A DNA stretch of 64,000 nt from Coprobacter sp. (GCA_017462265.1 JAFTRN010000005.1:1-64000), one strand, 5' to 3'; positions 7,231 through 15,878 are shown, counted from the stretch's first letter. Notes: generated from the sequence alone by a model not told the origin. Program-made: numbers and translations.

Positions 7231-8121
7231 ATGGAAAATGATATTCAGCACGTATTAGGTCGCAAGGTCGCCTATCCTCGGACGTACAGCCCCGAAATAT
7301 TGGTACGCGTTCCACGCTGTGAAAACCGTATCAATCATGGTATTAATACGCAAGAATTACCATTCGTCGGACTTGATTTGTGGAATTGCTACGAAGTAAG
7401 CGCCCTACTAAACAACGGCGCACCGGTAAATTATATCGTTCGTATTCTGTACTCGTGCGAAAGCCAATATATCGTGGAGAGTAAGTCGCTAAAACTATAC
7501 CTCAACGCATTCAATATGATGAAGTGTGGAGATGATGCGCCAAGTGTAAAACAGCATCTTGCCACGACCATCAGCCGAGACCTCTCGATACTGCTCGAAA
7601 TCGAAGTAAAGACCGCTATAAACAGCCCCGGAGAATTATCCCACATTTTACACTCGGCCCCGGCCGGCGAATGGGAATATTGGGGCTGTAACTACCTGAC
7701 ACCCGTCCCACTAACCTCGTACACACAAGACATTGACCTACTGCAATCATCGGGAGAAAACGGGGTATTACAAGGAATGACCGATATGTTGCGAAGTCGA
7801 TGTAAGATTACAGCACAACCCGACTGGGGCGACCTCTACCTATATATGGATAGTGACACCCTACCCACTATCGATTCGTTATTGCGATATATCGTTTCGT
7901 TCCGAGATGAAAATCATTTCCACGAAGAGGTTGTGGAAATGATATTCCAAGCACTATGGAGCAGATTTAGTCCTCGCAAACTGCTTGTTATGGCTTTTTA
8001 TACCCGTAGAGGCGGTATAGACATAAATCCGGCCAGGGCCAATCATGTCTCACTAATAGAAAAATACTGTCCTCATCTGGCTAATTTTCAAAACATTGCC
8101 ATAAAATTTCCGTGTCAATAA
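7231..8121 (+). CDS. queF: 7-cyano-7-deazaguanine reductase, long-form QueF
   Basis: NADPH-dependent reduction of preQ0 nitrile to preQ1, the substrate used by tRNA-guanine transglycosylase before QueA acts. At 296 residues it matches the bimodular E. coli-type QueF rather than the roughly 150-residue unimodular form. The N-terminal module contains the ESKSLKLYLNAFN motif and the C-terminal module contains SRCKITAQPDWGDLYLYM with the nucleophilic Cys. SFRDENHFHEEVVEMIF carries the substrate Glu/His, followed by YTRRGGIDINPAR. The ATG follows the queA stop by 1 bp, implying translational coupling. Its stop directly abuts the stop of the convergent nitroreductase gene with no intergenic DNA. 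Confidence 0.95.
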   Translation: MENDIQHVLGRKVAYPRTYSPEILVRVPRCENRINHGINTQELPFVGLDLWNCYEVSALLNNGAPVNYIVRILYSCESQYIVESKSLKLYLNAFNMMKCGDDAPSVKQHLATTISRDLSILLEIEVKTAINSPGELSHILHSAPAGEWEYWGCNYLTPVPLTSYTQDIDLLQSSGENGVLQGMTDMLRSRCKITAQPDWGDLYLYMDSDTLPTIDSLLRYIVSFRDENHFHEEVVEMIFQALWSRFSPRKLLVMAFYTRRGGIDINPARANHVSLIEKYCPHLANFQNIAIKFPCQ

Positions 8122-8730
8122 TCACCGAAAGATTTTGAGGCGGGTATCGAGGGGTAAAATTTCTTTTTTGCCCGGTTCTCGCAACGGTTTTCCAAAGGGC
8201 ATTTGAGCAATCAGCTGCCATGTTGCCGGTAGTTGCCATTCGGCTCGTACTCTATCATCTATCAACGGATTGTAATGCTGCAACGATGCACCCAGCCCTA
8301 CCCTTTCCAACATAGTCCATACAACAAATTGATGCATCGCCGATGTGTGTTGCGCCCATACGGGAAACCTATCGGCATAGAGGGGATAGGCAGCTTGTAA
8401 CGCCTCAACAGCCGCCATATCTTCCCAAAACAGCACCGAGCCATAGCCGGCAGCAAAAGAGGTATCTATCTTACGAGCGCTTTTCATAAATACATCCGAG
8501 GAAATTTGTTCGCGCAACACATCTTTTACCATCTGCCACAAGCACGTATGTGCCTTTCCGAGCAACAGTACCAATCTCGTGGTCTGAGAGTTGAATGCCG
8601 AGGGAACATACGTCAATGCTCGCTCTAAAATACCCTTTATCACACCATCGGGTACAGATATGTCTCTTCCTATGACATAATAACTGCGTCTCAATTTCAA
8701 CGCTTCTTCAAAATTACAATTCATATTCAT
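8122..8730 (-). CDS. FRM2/HBN1-like nitroreductase family protein
   Basis: A flavin (FMN)-dependent oxidoreductase fold of about 202 residues. The N-terminal segment RRSYYVIGRDISVPD, followed by YVPSAFNSQTTRLVLLLG, is characteristic of the nitroreductase subgroup that includes yeast Frm2/Hbn1 and bacterial YdgI-like enzymes; GVGASLQHYNP-like sequence (VGLGASLQHYNPLID) and PFGKPLREPGKKE follow. I chose the ATG at 8728-8730 (MNMNCNFEEALKLRRSYY) over the frame extension to 8841, whose 37 extra residues are AT-rich and unlike the family. The physiological substrate is unknown. Confidence 0.88.
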   Translation of the reverse strand: MNMNCNFEEALKLRRSYYVIGRDISVPDGVIKGILERALTYVPSAFNSQTTRLVLLLGKAHTCLWQMVKDVLREQISSDVFMKSARKIDTSFAAGYGSVLFWEDMAAVEALQAAYPLYADRFPVWAQHTSAMHQFVVWTMLERVGLGASLQHYNPLIDDRVRAEWQLPATWQLIAQMPFGKPLREPGKKEILPLDTRLKIFR

Positions 8731-8786
8731 GCTGTTTATACCCCTATAACAAAATCCTCTACCGAAGAGTTGAGAAAATAATTTGC

Positions 8787-8794
8787 TATATTTG
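8787..8794 (+). promoter_or_regulatory. -7 box upstream of GH43 gene
   Basis: TATATTTG matches the Bacteroidetes -7 consensus TAnnTTTG about 62 bp before the GH43 ATG. A TTG at 8770-8772 is too close for an ideal -33 box, so the assignment is tentative. Confidence 0.4.
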
Positions 8795-8855
8795 TAAATC
8801 GTTTTGAGTAAAAAATGTACTTCGAAACGTATATAGAACAAAAAATATTTCCGCT

Positions 8856-10502
8856 ATGAAACATATATCAAGCCTCATTTTCGTATGTCTCGTCTGTTTT
8901 AGTACACAAGCGCAATATGTATCACAAGTGTGGGTTGCCGACCAAAACGACGGGACCTATAAAAACCCTATATTACACGCCGACTATTCCGACCCCGATG
9001 TATGCGCGGTAGGCGATGATTTCTACATGACCGCCTCGAGTTTCGGTTGCGCCCCCGGACTTCCGATTTTACACTCCAAAGACCTTGTCAATTGGAAAAT
9101 CGTGAATTATGCCCTGAAAGAAATCGAGCCTCAAGAATATTTCTCCACCCCTCGTCATGGAAAAGGCGTGTGGGCCCCCTCGATACGCTTTCACAACGGC
9201 ACCTATTATATATACTGGGGGGACCCCGACCATGGTATTTTCATGGTAAAAACGAAAGATCCGCTCGGTGAATGGGACAAACCGGTATTGGTAAAAGCCG
9301 GTCGTGGCATGATAGATGCCACCCCACTGTGGGACGACGACGGGAAAGTGTACCTTATACACGCCTGGGCCGGCAGTCGTGCCAAAATGAACAGTATCCT
9401 CGTTGTAAGCGAGATGAACAAAGAGGGTACTCGTGTCATCAGCAACCCGATACTGGTATATGATGGAAATGACGGTGTAAATCACACGGTTGAGGGTCCT
9501 AAATTTTACAAAAGAAACGGATATTATTATATCTTCGCACCCGCCGGTGGCGTGGAAACCGGTTGGCAATTGGTGCTTCGTTCCCGAAATGTATATGGCC
9601 CTTACGAAGCAAAAATAGTCATGGCGCAGGGAAATAGCGACATCAACGGTCCTCACCAAGGCGCATGGATTGATACCCCAAAAGGAGAATCATGGTTCGT
9701 TCACTTTCAAGACAAAGCGATGTATGGCCGCATAATCCACCTCAACCCCATGACTTGGCACAACGACTGGCCCGTGATAGGCATAGACAAAGATGGTGAC
9801 GGCTGTGGAGAACCTGTAAGACGATACCGCAAACCCAATGTCGGTAAATCATATGCGATAGAAACGCCCATAGAGAGCGACGAATTTAACAGCCGGAAAC
9901 TCGGCCTGCAATGGGAATGGCATGCCAATTACCAGGACGTATATGGATTTACCTCTGATCTCGGATATATGCGCCTATATGGCCATATATTATCGGAGGG
10001 GTTTGTCAATTTCTGGGAAGTTCCCAACCTATTGTTGCAAAAATTCCCGGCCGAAGAGTTTGTGGCTACTACCAAACTGAAAGTCTCGGCCAAGGCCGAT
10101 GGACAACAATCGGGCCTCATCGTCATGGGGTGGGACTATTGTTATCTGGCCATCGTAAAAGAGGGTGAAAAATTTGTCTTGAACCAAGTGTCTTGCCACG
10201 ATGCCGAACAAGGAAATAAAGAGGTCATAACCCGCATCGCCGAAATACCCGAATGTCGAAAATACGAAGCCGGACTATACCCCAATTACGAAACAGACAT
10301 CTATCTGCGTGTCGCCGTCAAAAAGGGAGGAATATGCACGTTCTCATATAGTTTCGAGGGCAAGAAATTCCACAAAACAAGCGAGAAATTCACCGCCCGA
10401 CAAGGTAAGTGGATTGGGGCGAAAGTGGGACTGTTCAGCACCGCTCCTCATGGCCAAGAACGAGGTTGGGTAGATGCCGATTGGTTCAGAATTACCAAAT
10501 AG
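8856..10502 (+). CDS. GH43 beta-xylosidase/alpha-L-arabinofuranosidase, secreted
   Basis: A 548-residue secreted glycosidase: signal peptide (residues 1 to about 19, ending STQAQ), N-terminal GH43 five-bladed propeller, and a C-terminal beta-sandwich from about residue 330. The catalytic landmarks are HADYSDPDVCAVGDDFYMTAS (the Asp base in blade 1), GMIDATPLWDDDGKVYL (the pKa-modulating Asp) and HTVEGPKFYKRNGYYYIF (the Glu acid). The C-terminal part, with EFNSRKLGLQWEWHANYQ, is the usual GH43 sandwich that helps shape the active site. It probably cleaves arabino- or xylo-oligosaccharides in the periplasm or at the surface. The SGNH hydrolase gene starts 10 bp downstream, so the two form an operon suited to acetylated hemicellulose or pectin side chains. 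Confidence 0.93.
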   Translation: MKHISSLIFVCLVCFSTQAQYVSQVWVADQNDGTYKNPILHADYSDPDVCAVGDDFYMTASSFGCAPGLPILHSKDLVNWKIVNYALKEIEPQEYFSTPRHGKGVWAPSIRFHNGTYYIYWGDPDHGIFMVKTKDPLGEWDKPVLVKAGRGMIDATPLWDDDGKVYLIHAWAGSRAKMNSILVVSEMNKEGTRVISNPILVYDGNDGVNHTVEGPKFYKRNGYYYIFAPAGGVETGWQLVLRSRNVYGPYEAKIVMAQGNSDINGPHQGAWIDTPKGESWFVHFQDKAMYGRIIHLNPMTWHNDWPVIGIDKDGDGCGEPVRRYRKPNVGKSYAIETPIESDEFNSRKLGLQWEWHANYQDVYGFTSDLGYMRLYGHILSEGFVNFWEVPNLLLQKFPAEEFVATTKLKVSAKADGQQSGLIVMGWDYCYLAIVKEGEKFVLNQVSCHDAEQGNKEVITRIAEIPECRKYEAGLYPNYETDIYLRVAVKKGGICTFSYSFEGKKFHKTSEKFTARQGKWIGAKVGLFSTAPHGQERGWVDADWFRITK

Positions 10503-10512
10503 CACGTTCTAT

Positions 10513-11295
10513 ATGATACGATTTAACACGCTACTTATAACGCTCCTACTCCTATGTGGTATAGCCACAGATGGGCACACTGCACCTCGCAAAGAAAAAG
10601 GCAGGGCCAAACGCGTCTTGTTCATCGGCGACTCTATAACCGACGGCAATTGGGGTAATAGCAATGGTGGCGCACAACCATCGGAAAAACGCACGCATTG
10701 GGATATGAACCATATATACGGACACGGATATATGAGCCTTTGCGCATCGCACTACCAAAGCCGATATCCCAAACGAGCTTACCAATTCTACAATCGGGGT
10801 ATCAGTGGAAATACATTACAAGATCTTGCCTCTCGTTGGGAAAAAGATGTTTTAGCCCTCAACCCCGATGTTGTAACCATTCTCATAGGGACTAATGATG
10901 TGCACAATGTTCTACAATCTGGCAATCAACTCGATTACACTGAATGGGATAAACTCTATAGAAATCTGCTGGATAGATGCCTTAAAAACAATCCCGAAAT
11001 AAAATTTGTCTTGTGTGCGCCTTTCGTAGCCCATACCGGAAAGATGAAAAACAGCCCCAATTATCAAGCAAGGGCCGAAATGGTCGCACAATGCGCCGAT
11101 GTAGTACGACAAATCGCACGAGACTACAATGCAACACTTATCCCCTTCGACATATTGTTTGAGAAATTATATAAAGAGACCGAGGTCGATAGCGATACCT
11201 ATTGGATATGGGACGGAATACACCCTACCCCTGCCGGACATCAACGTATGGCCGATATGTGGATAAAGAGAGTAAATAGGGCCGGAATACTTTAG
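10513..11295 (+). CDS. SGNH/GDSL hydrolase, secreted (probable carbohydrate esterase)
   Basis: A 260-residue SGNH-fold esterase with a signal peptide (LLITLLLLCGIATDGHTA). Block I is VLFIGDSITDGNWG with the nucleophilic Ser, block II has the NRGISGNT Gly, block III is LIGTNDVHN with the Asn, and block V is DGIHPTPAGHQRMAD with the catalytic Asp and His. I used the ATG at 10513, 10 bp after the GH43 stop; an ATG at 10474 inside the GH43 gene would precede it in frame but spoils the signal peptide. The likely role is removing acetyl or other ester groups from the polysaccharide attacked by the neighbouring GH43. Confidence 0.92.
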   Translation: MIRFNTLLITLLLLCGIATDGHTAPRKEKGRAKRVLFIGDSITDGNWGNSNGGAQPSEKRTHWDMNHIYGHGYMSLCASHYQSRYPKRAYQFYNRGISGNTLQDLASRWEKDVLALNPDVVTILIGTNDVHNVLQSGNQLDYTEWDKLYRNLLDRCLKNNPEIKFVLCAPFVAHTGKMKNSPNYQARAEMVAQCADVVRQIARDYNATLIPFDILFEKLYKETEVDSDTYWIWDGIHPTPAGHQRMADMWIKRVNRAGIL

Positions 11296-11410
11296 AAACG
11301 TTTTCGGGATTTTGTATCTAAACACAGACGCTATTTGAAATTTTTCTTTATTCCCGACGTCTGATTGTTAATTCTATTATCGTATAGTTGGCAAATTTTG
11401 CATAAGTTGT

Positions 11411-11441
11411 TTTGTCATTACATAAAATGTAATTACCTTTG
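11411..11441 (+). promoter_or_regulatory. Bacteroidetes-type promoter for psd-pssA
   Basis: TTTG at 11411-11414, a 19-nt spacer, then TACCTTTG at 11434-11441. This is a near-perfect match to the -33/-7 consensus and lies 43 bp before the psd ATG. Confidence 0.7.
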
Positions 11442-11484
11442 TACGAAATAAGCACATACGTGCTGCATAACCGACACGAAAAAC

Positions 11485-12153
11485 ATGAAAGTAAAAATAC
11501 ATAGAGAAGGTCGTAACATTTTACTCGTAACACTATTGATTCTGCTCCTCGTCAATGGGTTGCTCTATTATTTTTGTCCTATACAACTTATAAAAATTGT
11601 AGTTCTCTCACTTTCAACCATTTTCTATTTGCTATTATTAAACTTCTTCCGTTCTCCCCGTCGTCATTTTCCCGGTGAGCAGGAAAACGTGGTGGTAGCA
11701 CCTGCCGATGGCGTAATCGTAGTGACCGAGGAGGTAATGGAAAATGAGTATTTTCACGATAAACGTATGCAGGTATCCATATTCATGAATATATTCAATG
11801 TTCATGCCAATTGGACACCGGTAAACGGCACTGTCACCCATGTGAGCCACCAAGATGGACGTTATATGGCAGCGTGGCTTCCCAAATCGAGTACCGAGAA
11901 CGAACGCTCGACCATCGTAATCAAAGCCGACAACGGACAGGAAATACTTATGCGCCAAGTAGCCGGTGCCATGGCTCGTCGTGTTGTGACGTATGCCGAG
12001 GAGGGCGAATCCTGCCAAATCGATGAGCATATCGGTTTTATCAAATTTGGTTCGCGTATAGACCTCTATCTCCCACTCGATACCGAAATATTGGTAAAAC
12101 TGAACGATAAGACGACCGGTAATATCACGCCTGTGGCTCGACTGAAAGCCTGA
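11485..12153 (+). CDS. psd: Phosphatidylserine decarboxylase
   Basis: Converts phosphatidylserine to phosphatidylethanolamine in the inner membrane. It is a 222-residue short-form enzyme with two hydrophobic N-terminal segments (about residues 13-50), then FRSPRRHFPGEQENVVVAPADGVIVV, FMNIFNVHANWTPVNG, and the C-terminal IGFIKFGSRIDLYLP. The Gly-Ser within FGS is the self-cleavage site that generates the pyruvoyl prosthetic group. It is first in the run psd-pssA-DUF4834, that is, the two consecutive enzymes of PE synthesis. A copy of the dispersed 65-bp repeat lies between it and pssA. Confidence 0.95.
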   Translation: MKVKIHREGRNILLVTLLILLLVNGLLYYFCPIQLIKIVVLSLSTIFYLLLLNFFRSPRRHFPGEQENVVVAPADGVIVVTEEVMENEYFHDKRMQVSIFMNIFNVHANWTPVNGTVTHVSHQDGRYMAAWLPKSSTENERSTIVIKADNGQEILMRQVAGAMARRVVTYAEEGESCQIDEHIGFIKFGSRIDLYLPLDTEILVKLNDKTTGNITPVARLKA

Positions 12154-12200
12154 TTTCGTCGCTCCTCACAATCAAAAATCGGTGTCTCTTTGTTTCATAT

Positions 12201-12266
12201 TAAGAAGCTGTTTGAAATTTTCTTAAAAAAATTATTACGGCTTCAAAAAACAAAGTTTCGGCTTCT
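12201..12266 (+). repeat. Dispersed repeat copy A (between psd and pssA)
   Basis: A sequence starting TAAGAAGCTGTTTGAAATTT, with the internal core AAATTATTACGGCTTC and ending TTTCGGCTTCTA. It is shared with copy B at 13001-13066 (same strand), copy C at 21922-22005 and copy D at 55145-55206 (minus strand). It ends 24 bp before the pssA ATG. Confidence 0.85.
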
Positions 12267-12289
12267 AATACCACAAATCTTCAGACATT

Positions 12290-13003
12290 ATGAAACGCAT
12301 TACCTCATATATACCCAATACTATCACCTGTGGCAATCTGCTATCGGGCTGTATGGCGGTAATTTTCACATTTCAAGATCGATTTGACGTAGCGGCTCTA
12401 TTTATACTCCTCGCAGCTATTTGTGATTTTCTCGATGGGCTGGCGGCTCGTGTATTGAAAGCCTATTCACCCATGGGTAAAGAGCTTGACTCCTTGGCCG
12501 ACCTTGTGAGTTTCGGTATCGCCCCGGGTATGATGGTATGGAGCTTGTTGGACGGTTTCACACTATTCCCCTATTGGTTCAAAGAATTGTCCTACATAGC
12601 GTTGTTGATTCCGGTTGCAGGAGCTTTGCGGCTGGCCAAATTCAATACCGATACCCGGCAGACCACCTCTTTCAGAGGTTTACCCATACCGGCCAACGCA
12701 CTATTCTGGATAGGAATATGTCTCTTCGACAACACCGCGACGTGGCATCCGTTGTTAATTCCCGCATTAGTCGTAGTATTCTCGTACCTTATGGTATCGG
12801 AACTCCCGATGTTCTCGTTGAAAGTATCCTCCCTCTCTTGGCGAGCCAATAAGTTACGTTACATACTGATAGCCGGCAGCTTAGCGCTTATAGCATGGTA
12901 TGGTACTGCCGGATTTGCCGGTGCCATCGTTCTATATATCCTACTATCGATAATAGACGATATAACGAATCTTTGCTCTAAGTCCTCTAACACAAGAGTG
13001 TAA
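12290..13003 (+). CDS. pssA: CDP-diacylglycerol--serine O-phosphatidyltransferase
   Basis: Makes phosphatidylserine from CDP-diacylglycerol and serine, the step before Psd. It is a 237-residue polytopic membrane protein. The CDP-alcohol phosphotransferase motif is complete at about residues 45-70: DFLDGLAARVL...G...D...D, with the metal-binding Asp residues of DG-x2-AR-x8-G-x3-D-x3-D all present. Several hydrophobic helices follow to the C-terminus. Its TAA stop at 13001-13003 is the first three bases of repeat copy B. It lies between direct-repeat copies A and B, an arrangement that would permit loss of the gene by recombination. Confidence 0.95.
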   Translation: MKRITSYIPNTITCGNLLSGCMAVIFTFQDRFDVAALFILLAAICDFLDGLAARVLKAYSPMGKELDSLADLVSFGIAPGMMVWSLLDGFTLFPYWFKELSYIALLIPVAGALRLAKFNTDTRQTTSFRGLPIPANALFWIGICLFDNTATWHPLLIPALVVVFSYLMVSELPMFSLKVSSLSWRANKLRYILIAGSLALIAWYGTAGFAGAIVLYILLSIIDDITNLCSKSSNTRV

Positions 13004-13066
13004 GAAGTTGTTTAAAATTTTCTTGAAAAAATTATTACGGCTTCTAAAAAACATTTCGGCTTCTAA
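13001..13066 (+). repeat. Dispersed repeat copy B (overlaps pssA stop)
   Basis: Starts TAAGAAGTTGTTTAAAATTT and keeps the core AAATTATTACGGCTTC and the end TTTCGGCTTCTA of copy A. The first three bases serve as the pssA stop codon. It ends 14 bp before the DUF4834 ATG. Confidence 0.85.
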
Positions 13067-13080
13067 AAACATATAAAACC

Positions 13081-13344
13081 ATGTTCATTTTTCAATTCTT
13101 CATATTCATCGGGTTTATCATCTTATTGTTGGTATTCGGATTTATATTCCGCATCGCTAACTTGTTTGGTGGCCGACGTCCGTCACAGAACTCGTCGTTC
13201 TATACCAATCCCGAAAATCCCAACCAAGCACAAAATAACTCACAAGCCGACAGTCCTTCTCCCCGCCGTCGCAAAAAGGTCTTCGACCACACCGATGGGG
13301 AGTATGTCGATTTCGTAGAGGTAAAAGAGAACCCCAAGGAATAA
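13081..13344 (+). CDS. DUF4834 small membrane protein
   Basis: An 87-residue protein with one N-terminal transmembrane helix (about residues 3-27, rich in Phe/Ile/Leu), a basic FGGRRP turn, a Gln/Asn-rich low-complexity middle, and a conserved C-terminal stretch DGEYVDFVEVKENPKE. That tail and the position after pssA are typical of DUF4834 proteins of Bacteroidota. The function is unknown; the tail probably faces the cytoplasm. It is probably co-transcribed with psd and pssA. Confidence 0.85.
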   Translation: MFIFQFFIFIGFIILLLVFGFIFRIANLFGGRRPSQNSSFYTNPENPNQAQNNSQADSPSPRRRKKVFDHTDGEYVDFVEVKENPKE

Positions 13345-13532
13345 AATCTCGATAAGAGGGACAAAATATCGTGACGCAAGCGTCTGCAATGAGAAATAAA
13401 TGGCCCAAAGGGCTAAAAAGGGAACAAGGCAGAAAGGCCTAACGGCATAGAGTTTATTCCCTATCGGATACTTGGGCCAAGTGCCCCTACGAGGTTGCCT
13501 AAGTGTACCGACATTTTCGGGCACCAATGATA
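13345..13532. other. GC-richer intergenic stretch with short hairpins
   Basis: This 188-bp gap between convergent genes holds several short stems: GACGC-AA-GCGTC near 13369-13380, GGCCC-AAA-GGGCT near 13402-13414, and ACTTGG-G-CCAAGT near 13470-13482. A minus-strand frame is open across it and beyond, but it runs back through the DUF4834 coding region. I cannot assign an RNA family. Confidence 0.35.
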
Positions 13533-13718
13533 TTATACTCTTTTGCGGAGGATAAATACCCACACTACCGAAAATATCAAAGAGGCTATCAACGTAGAAA
13601 ACAACAACTCTTCCATAGTACGAGTTTCGCTCCGCAGATAGTGATTAATCACACTCATCAGCGTAAAACCCACAGCATAGGTGAGGACAAATATTCGTAT
13701 AAAATTCCATCTTTTCAT
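13533..13718 (-). CDS. Small two-helix membrane protein, unknown
   Basis: The 61-residue frame from the ATG at 13716-13718 has two predicted transmembrane segments, about residues 8-22 and 37-56, separated by a charged loop containing RSETRTMEE. It ends in a basic RKR tail. I do not recognise a family. The longer version to 13766 adds a hydrophobic lead that is less like a start. It is isolated: DUF4834 converges on it from the left across about 190 bp of unexplained DNA, and a strong terminator lies upstream. It could be a genuine small protein or a fortuitous frame. Confidence 0.5.
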   Translation of the reverse strand: MKRWNFIRIFVLTYAVGFTLMSVINHYLRSETRTMEELLFSTLIASLIFSVVWVFILRKRV

Positions 13719-13825
13719 AAGCAAACAGATTTTAATGTTTAACATGAAGAGTACTTTATTTTGCAAATATAATAATATTCAGAAAAAAAACAAAGAAATT
13801 TGTAATAATTATTTCCATTCATACA

Positions 13826-13860
13826 ACAAGGGGATATCGCAATCTGCGATACCCCCTTGT
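13826..13860. terminator. Strong bidirectional terminator
   Basis: ACAAGGGG (13826-13833) pairs with CCCCTTGT (13853-13860), and the inner ATATCGCA pairs with TGCGATAC with one mismatch and a 3-nt loop. It lies just downstream of the leftward OPT transporter gene. Confidence 0.8.
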
Positions 13861-13895
13861 ATGATGTAAAGATGTATATTATCGATCCCTATAAA

Positions 13896-15878
13896 TTATT
13901 CCGTCTTCTTGGCCGAGAGACTGCTCTTGGCAAGATAGATAATCAATGCCAAATAGAGTACCAATCCGAGCGATTGCAACAAGGTTTCGTTCATCGTACA
14001 AGTGTATTCAAATCCGGCAAAGCGTATAGCCGCACTGACTACACCCATCAAGGCACCACCGGCAATAAATCCCGATGCCAACAGCGTACCTTTTTCCTGA
14101 CGGGCTTTATTCAAAGCCTTATCGGTAGAACGGGTTGAAACATACCAGCTGACAAGTCCACCGATTACCAACGGAGTGTTGAGTTCCAACGGAATAAACA
14201 TACCGAGTGCGAATGCCAATGCAGGGATTTTGAGCCATGTAAGGATCAGCGCCAATACAGCCCCTACGCCATAGAGCAACCAAGGTGCGCCCTGTCCCAA
14301 CATCAGGGGTTGAATAACGGCCGCCATGGCATTGGCTTGAGGTGCAGATAAGGCATTTTCGCCTGTAAATCCGTAGGTCTTATTGAGAATAATCATTACG
14401 CCACCCACCGTAGCGGCAGCCACTAATGTCCCGACAAATTTCCAGGTCTGTTGTTTTGCCGGAGTAGAACCCAACCAATAACCTATTTTAAGGTCGGTAA
14501 CCAGCTCTCCGGCCGTAGATAATGCGGTACATACCACCCCGCCGATAACCAGCGCCGCAATCATGCCCGACGTTCCGGACAGGCCTGAGGCAACCAATAC
14601 CACCGATGCCAGAATAAGCGACATGAGCGTCATACCCGATACGGGGTTTGTTCCCACAATGGCGATAGCGTTAGCCGCCACCGTAGTGAAGAGGAAAGCA
14701 ATAAGTGTTACCACCACAAAGGCGATAAGCGCCTGCACAAAGTTGTGTATCACGCCTAAATAGAAGAACAGCAGTATCAACACCAATGTAATGGCTATTG
14801 CCACCACGAGCGATTTCATGGCGATATCCTTTTGAGTGCGTTTCACAACGACACGCGAAGCCGAGGCCTGCCCTTTCAACTCTTTCGAGGCCAATCCCAC
14901 CGCACTACGTATCACGCCCCAAGAACGTACTATACCTATGACACCCGCCATAGCAATACCGCCTATACCTATATAACGCACGTAGGTAGTGAATATCTGT
15001 TCGGGAGTCATCGCGCCGACAGTCATCGACACATCGCCACTATTGAGATGGAGCATGGTATCGCCCCATATCATATTGAAACCGGGTATCAACAAAAACC
15101 ATACAAAAATAGAGCCGGCACATATTATAAGGCAATATTTCAATCCGATAATGTAGCCAAGGCCCAACACCGCCGCACCGGTATTCACCTTGAACACCAA
15201 TTTGGCCTTATCGGCAATCATATCGCCAAACGGCAAAATGCGGGTTGTAAGTACCTCGCTCCACCAGCCGAATGTGGACAATAAAAAGTCATACAAACCA
15301 CCGATAAGACCTGCAAAAATCAGCGGCTTGGCCTGACTGCCACCTTTCTGACCCGAAATAAGTATTTGCGTGGTAGCCGTAGCCTCGGGGAAGGGATATT
15401 TTCCGTGCATATCCGATACAAAGTACTTGCGGAAAGGTATCAAGAACAATATGCCCAATACACCACCCAGCAACGAACTCATAAAGATTTGCAGGAAATT
15501 GGCCGAAAGTCCGGGAATAATGTAAAGTGCCGGCAAAGTGAATATAACGCCGGCTACGACATTACCCGAACAGGCTCCTATCGATTGTATAATCACGTTC
15601 TCGCCCAAAGCGTTTTTACGCTTAGCTGCCGTGGAAAGGCCTACTGCAATAATAGCGATAGGTATGGCGGCCTCGAACACCTGACCTACCTTCAGGCCCA
15701 AATAGGCCGCAGCCGCCGAAAATACGATTGTCATCACAATACCCCAAGAAACCGACCACGGAGTCACCTCCCGATAATTTTTATCGGGCGACATCACCGG
15801 TTGGTATTCTTCACCTTCGTTCAATTCACGAAAGGCGTTTTCCGGTAAATTTACCGGCATACTTTCCTCTTCTTTCAT
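13896..15878 (-). CDS. OPT-family oligopeptide transporter
   Basis: A 660-residue integral inner-membrane transporter of the OPT (oligopeptide/YSL) family, predicted to move small peptides or metal chelates with protons. Hydrophobic helices span nearly the whole length. Recognisable conserved pieces are the N-terminal EVTPWSVSWGIVMTIVFSAAAAYLGLKVGQVFEAAIP, where the first helix is rich in small residues, the central GKYPFPEATATTQILI motif, and a long hydrophobic C-terminal half. The ATG at 15876-15878 gives a cytoplasmic N-terminal tail of about 40 residues. It is transcribed alone, divergent from the DUF2461 gene. The substrate cannot be predicted from sequence. Confidence 0.92.
   Translation of the reverse strand: MKEEESMPVNLPENAFRELNEGEEYQPVMSPDKNYREVTPWSVSWGIVMTIVFSAAAAYLGLKVGQVFEAAIPIAIIAVGLSTAAKRKNALGENVIIQSIGACSGNVVAGVIFTLPALYIIPGLSANFLQIFMSSLLGGVLGILFLIPFRKYFVSDMHGKYPFPEATATTQILISGQKGGSQAKPLIFAGLIGGLYDFLLSTFGWWSEVLTTRILPFGDMIADKAKLVFKVNTGAAVLGLGYIIGLKYCLIICAGSIFVWFLLIPGFNMIWGDTMLHLNSGDVSMTVGAMTPEQIFTTYVRYIGIGGIAMAGVIGIVRSWGVIRSAVGLASKELKGQASASRVVVKRTQKDIAMKSLVVAIAITLVLILLFFYLGVIHNFVQALIAFVVVTLIAFLFTTVAANAIAIVGTNPVSGMTLMSLILASVVLVASGLSGTSGMIAALVIGGVVCTALSTAGELVTDLKIGYWLGSTPAKQQTWKFVGTLVAAATVGGVMIILNKTYGFTGENALSAPQANAMAAVIQPLMLGQGAPWLLYGVGAVLALILTWLKIPALAFALGMFIPLELNTPLVIGGLVSWYVSTRSTDKALNKARQEKGTLLASGFIAGGALMGVVSAAIRFAGFEYTCTMNETLLQSLGLVLYLALIIYLAKSSLSAKKTE

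Noticed and set aside
13240-13563. A 107-codon minus-strand frame overlapping DUF4834
   Set aside because: It overlaps a well-supported DUF4834 gene for more than 100 bp and shows no typical start context; more likely a fortuitous open frame.
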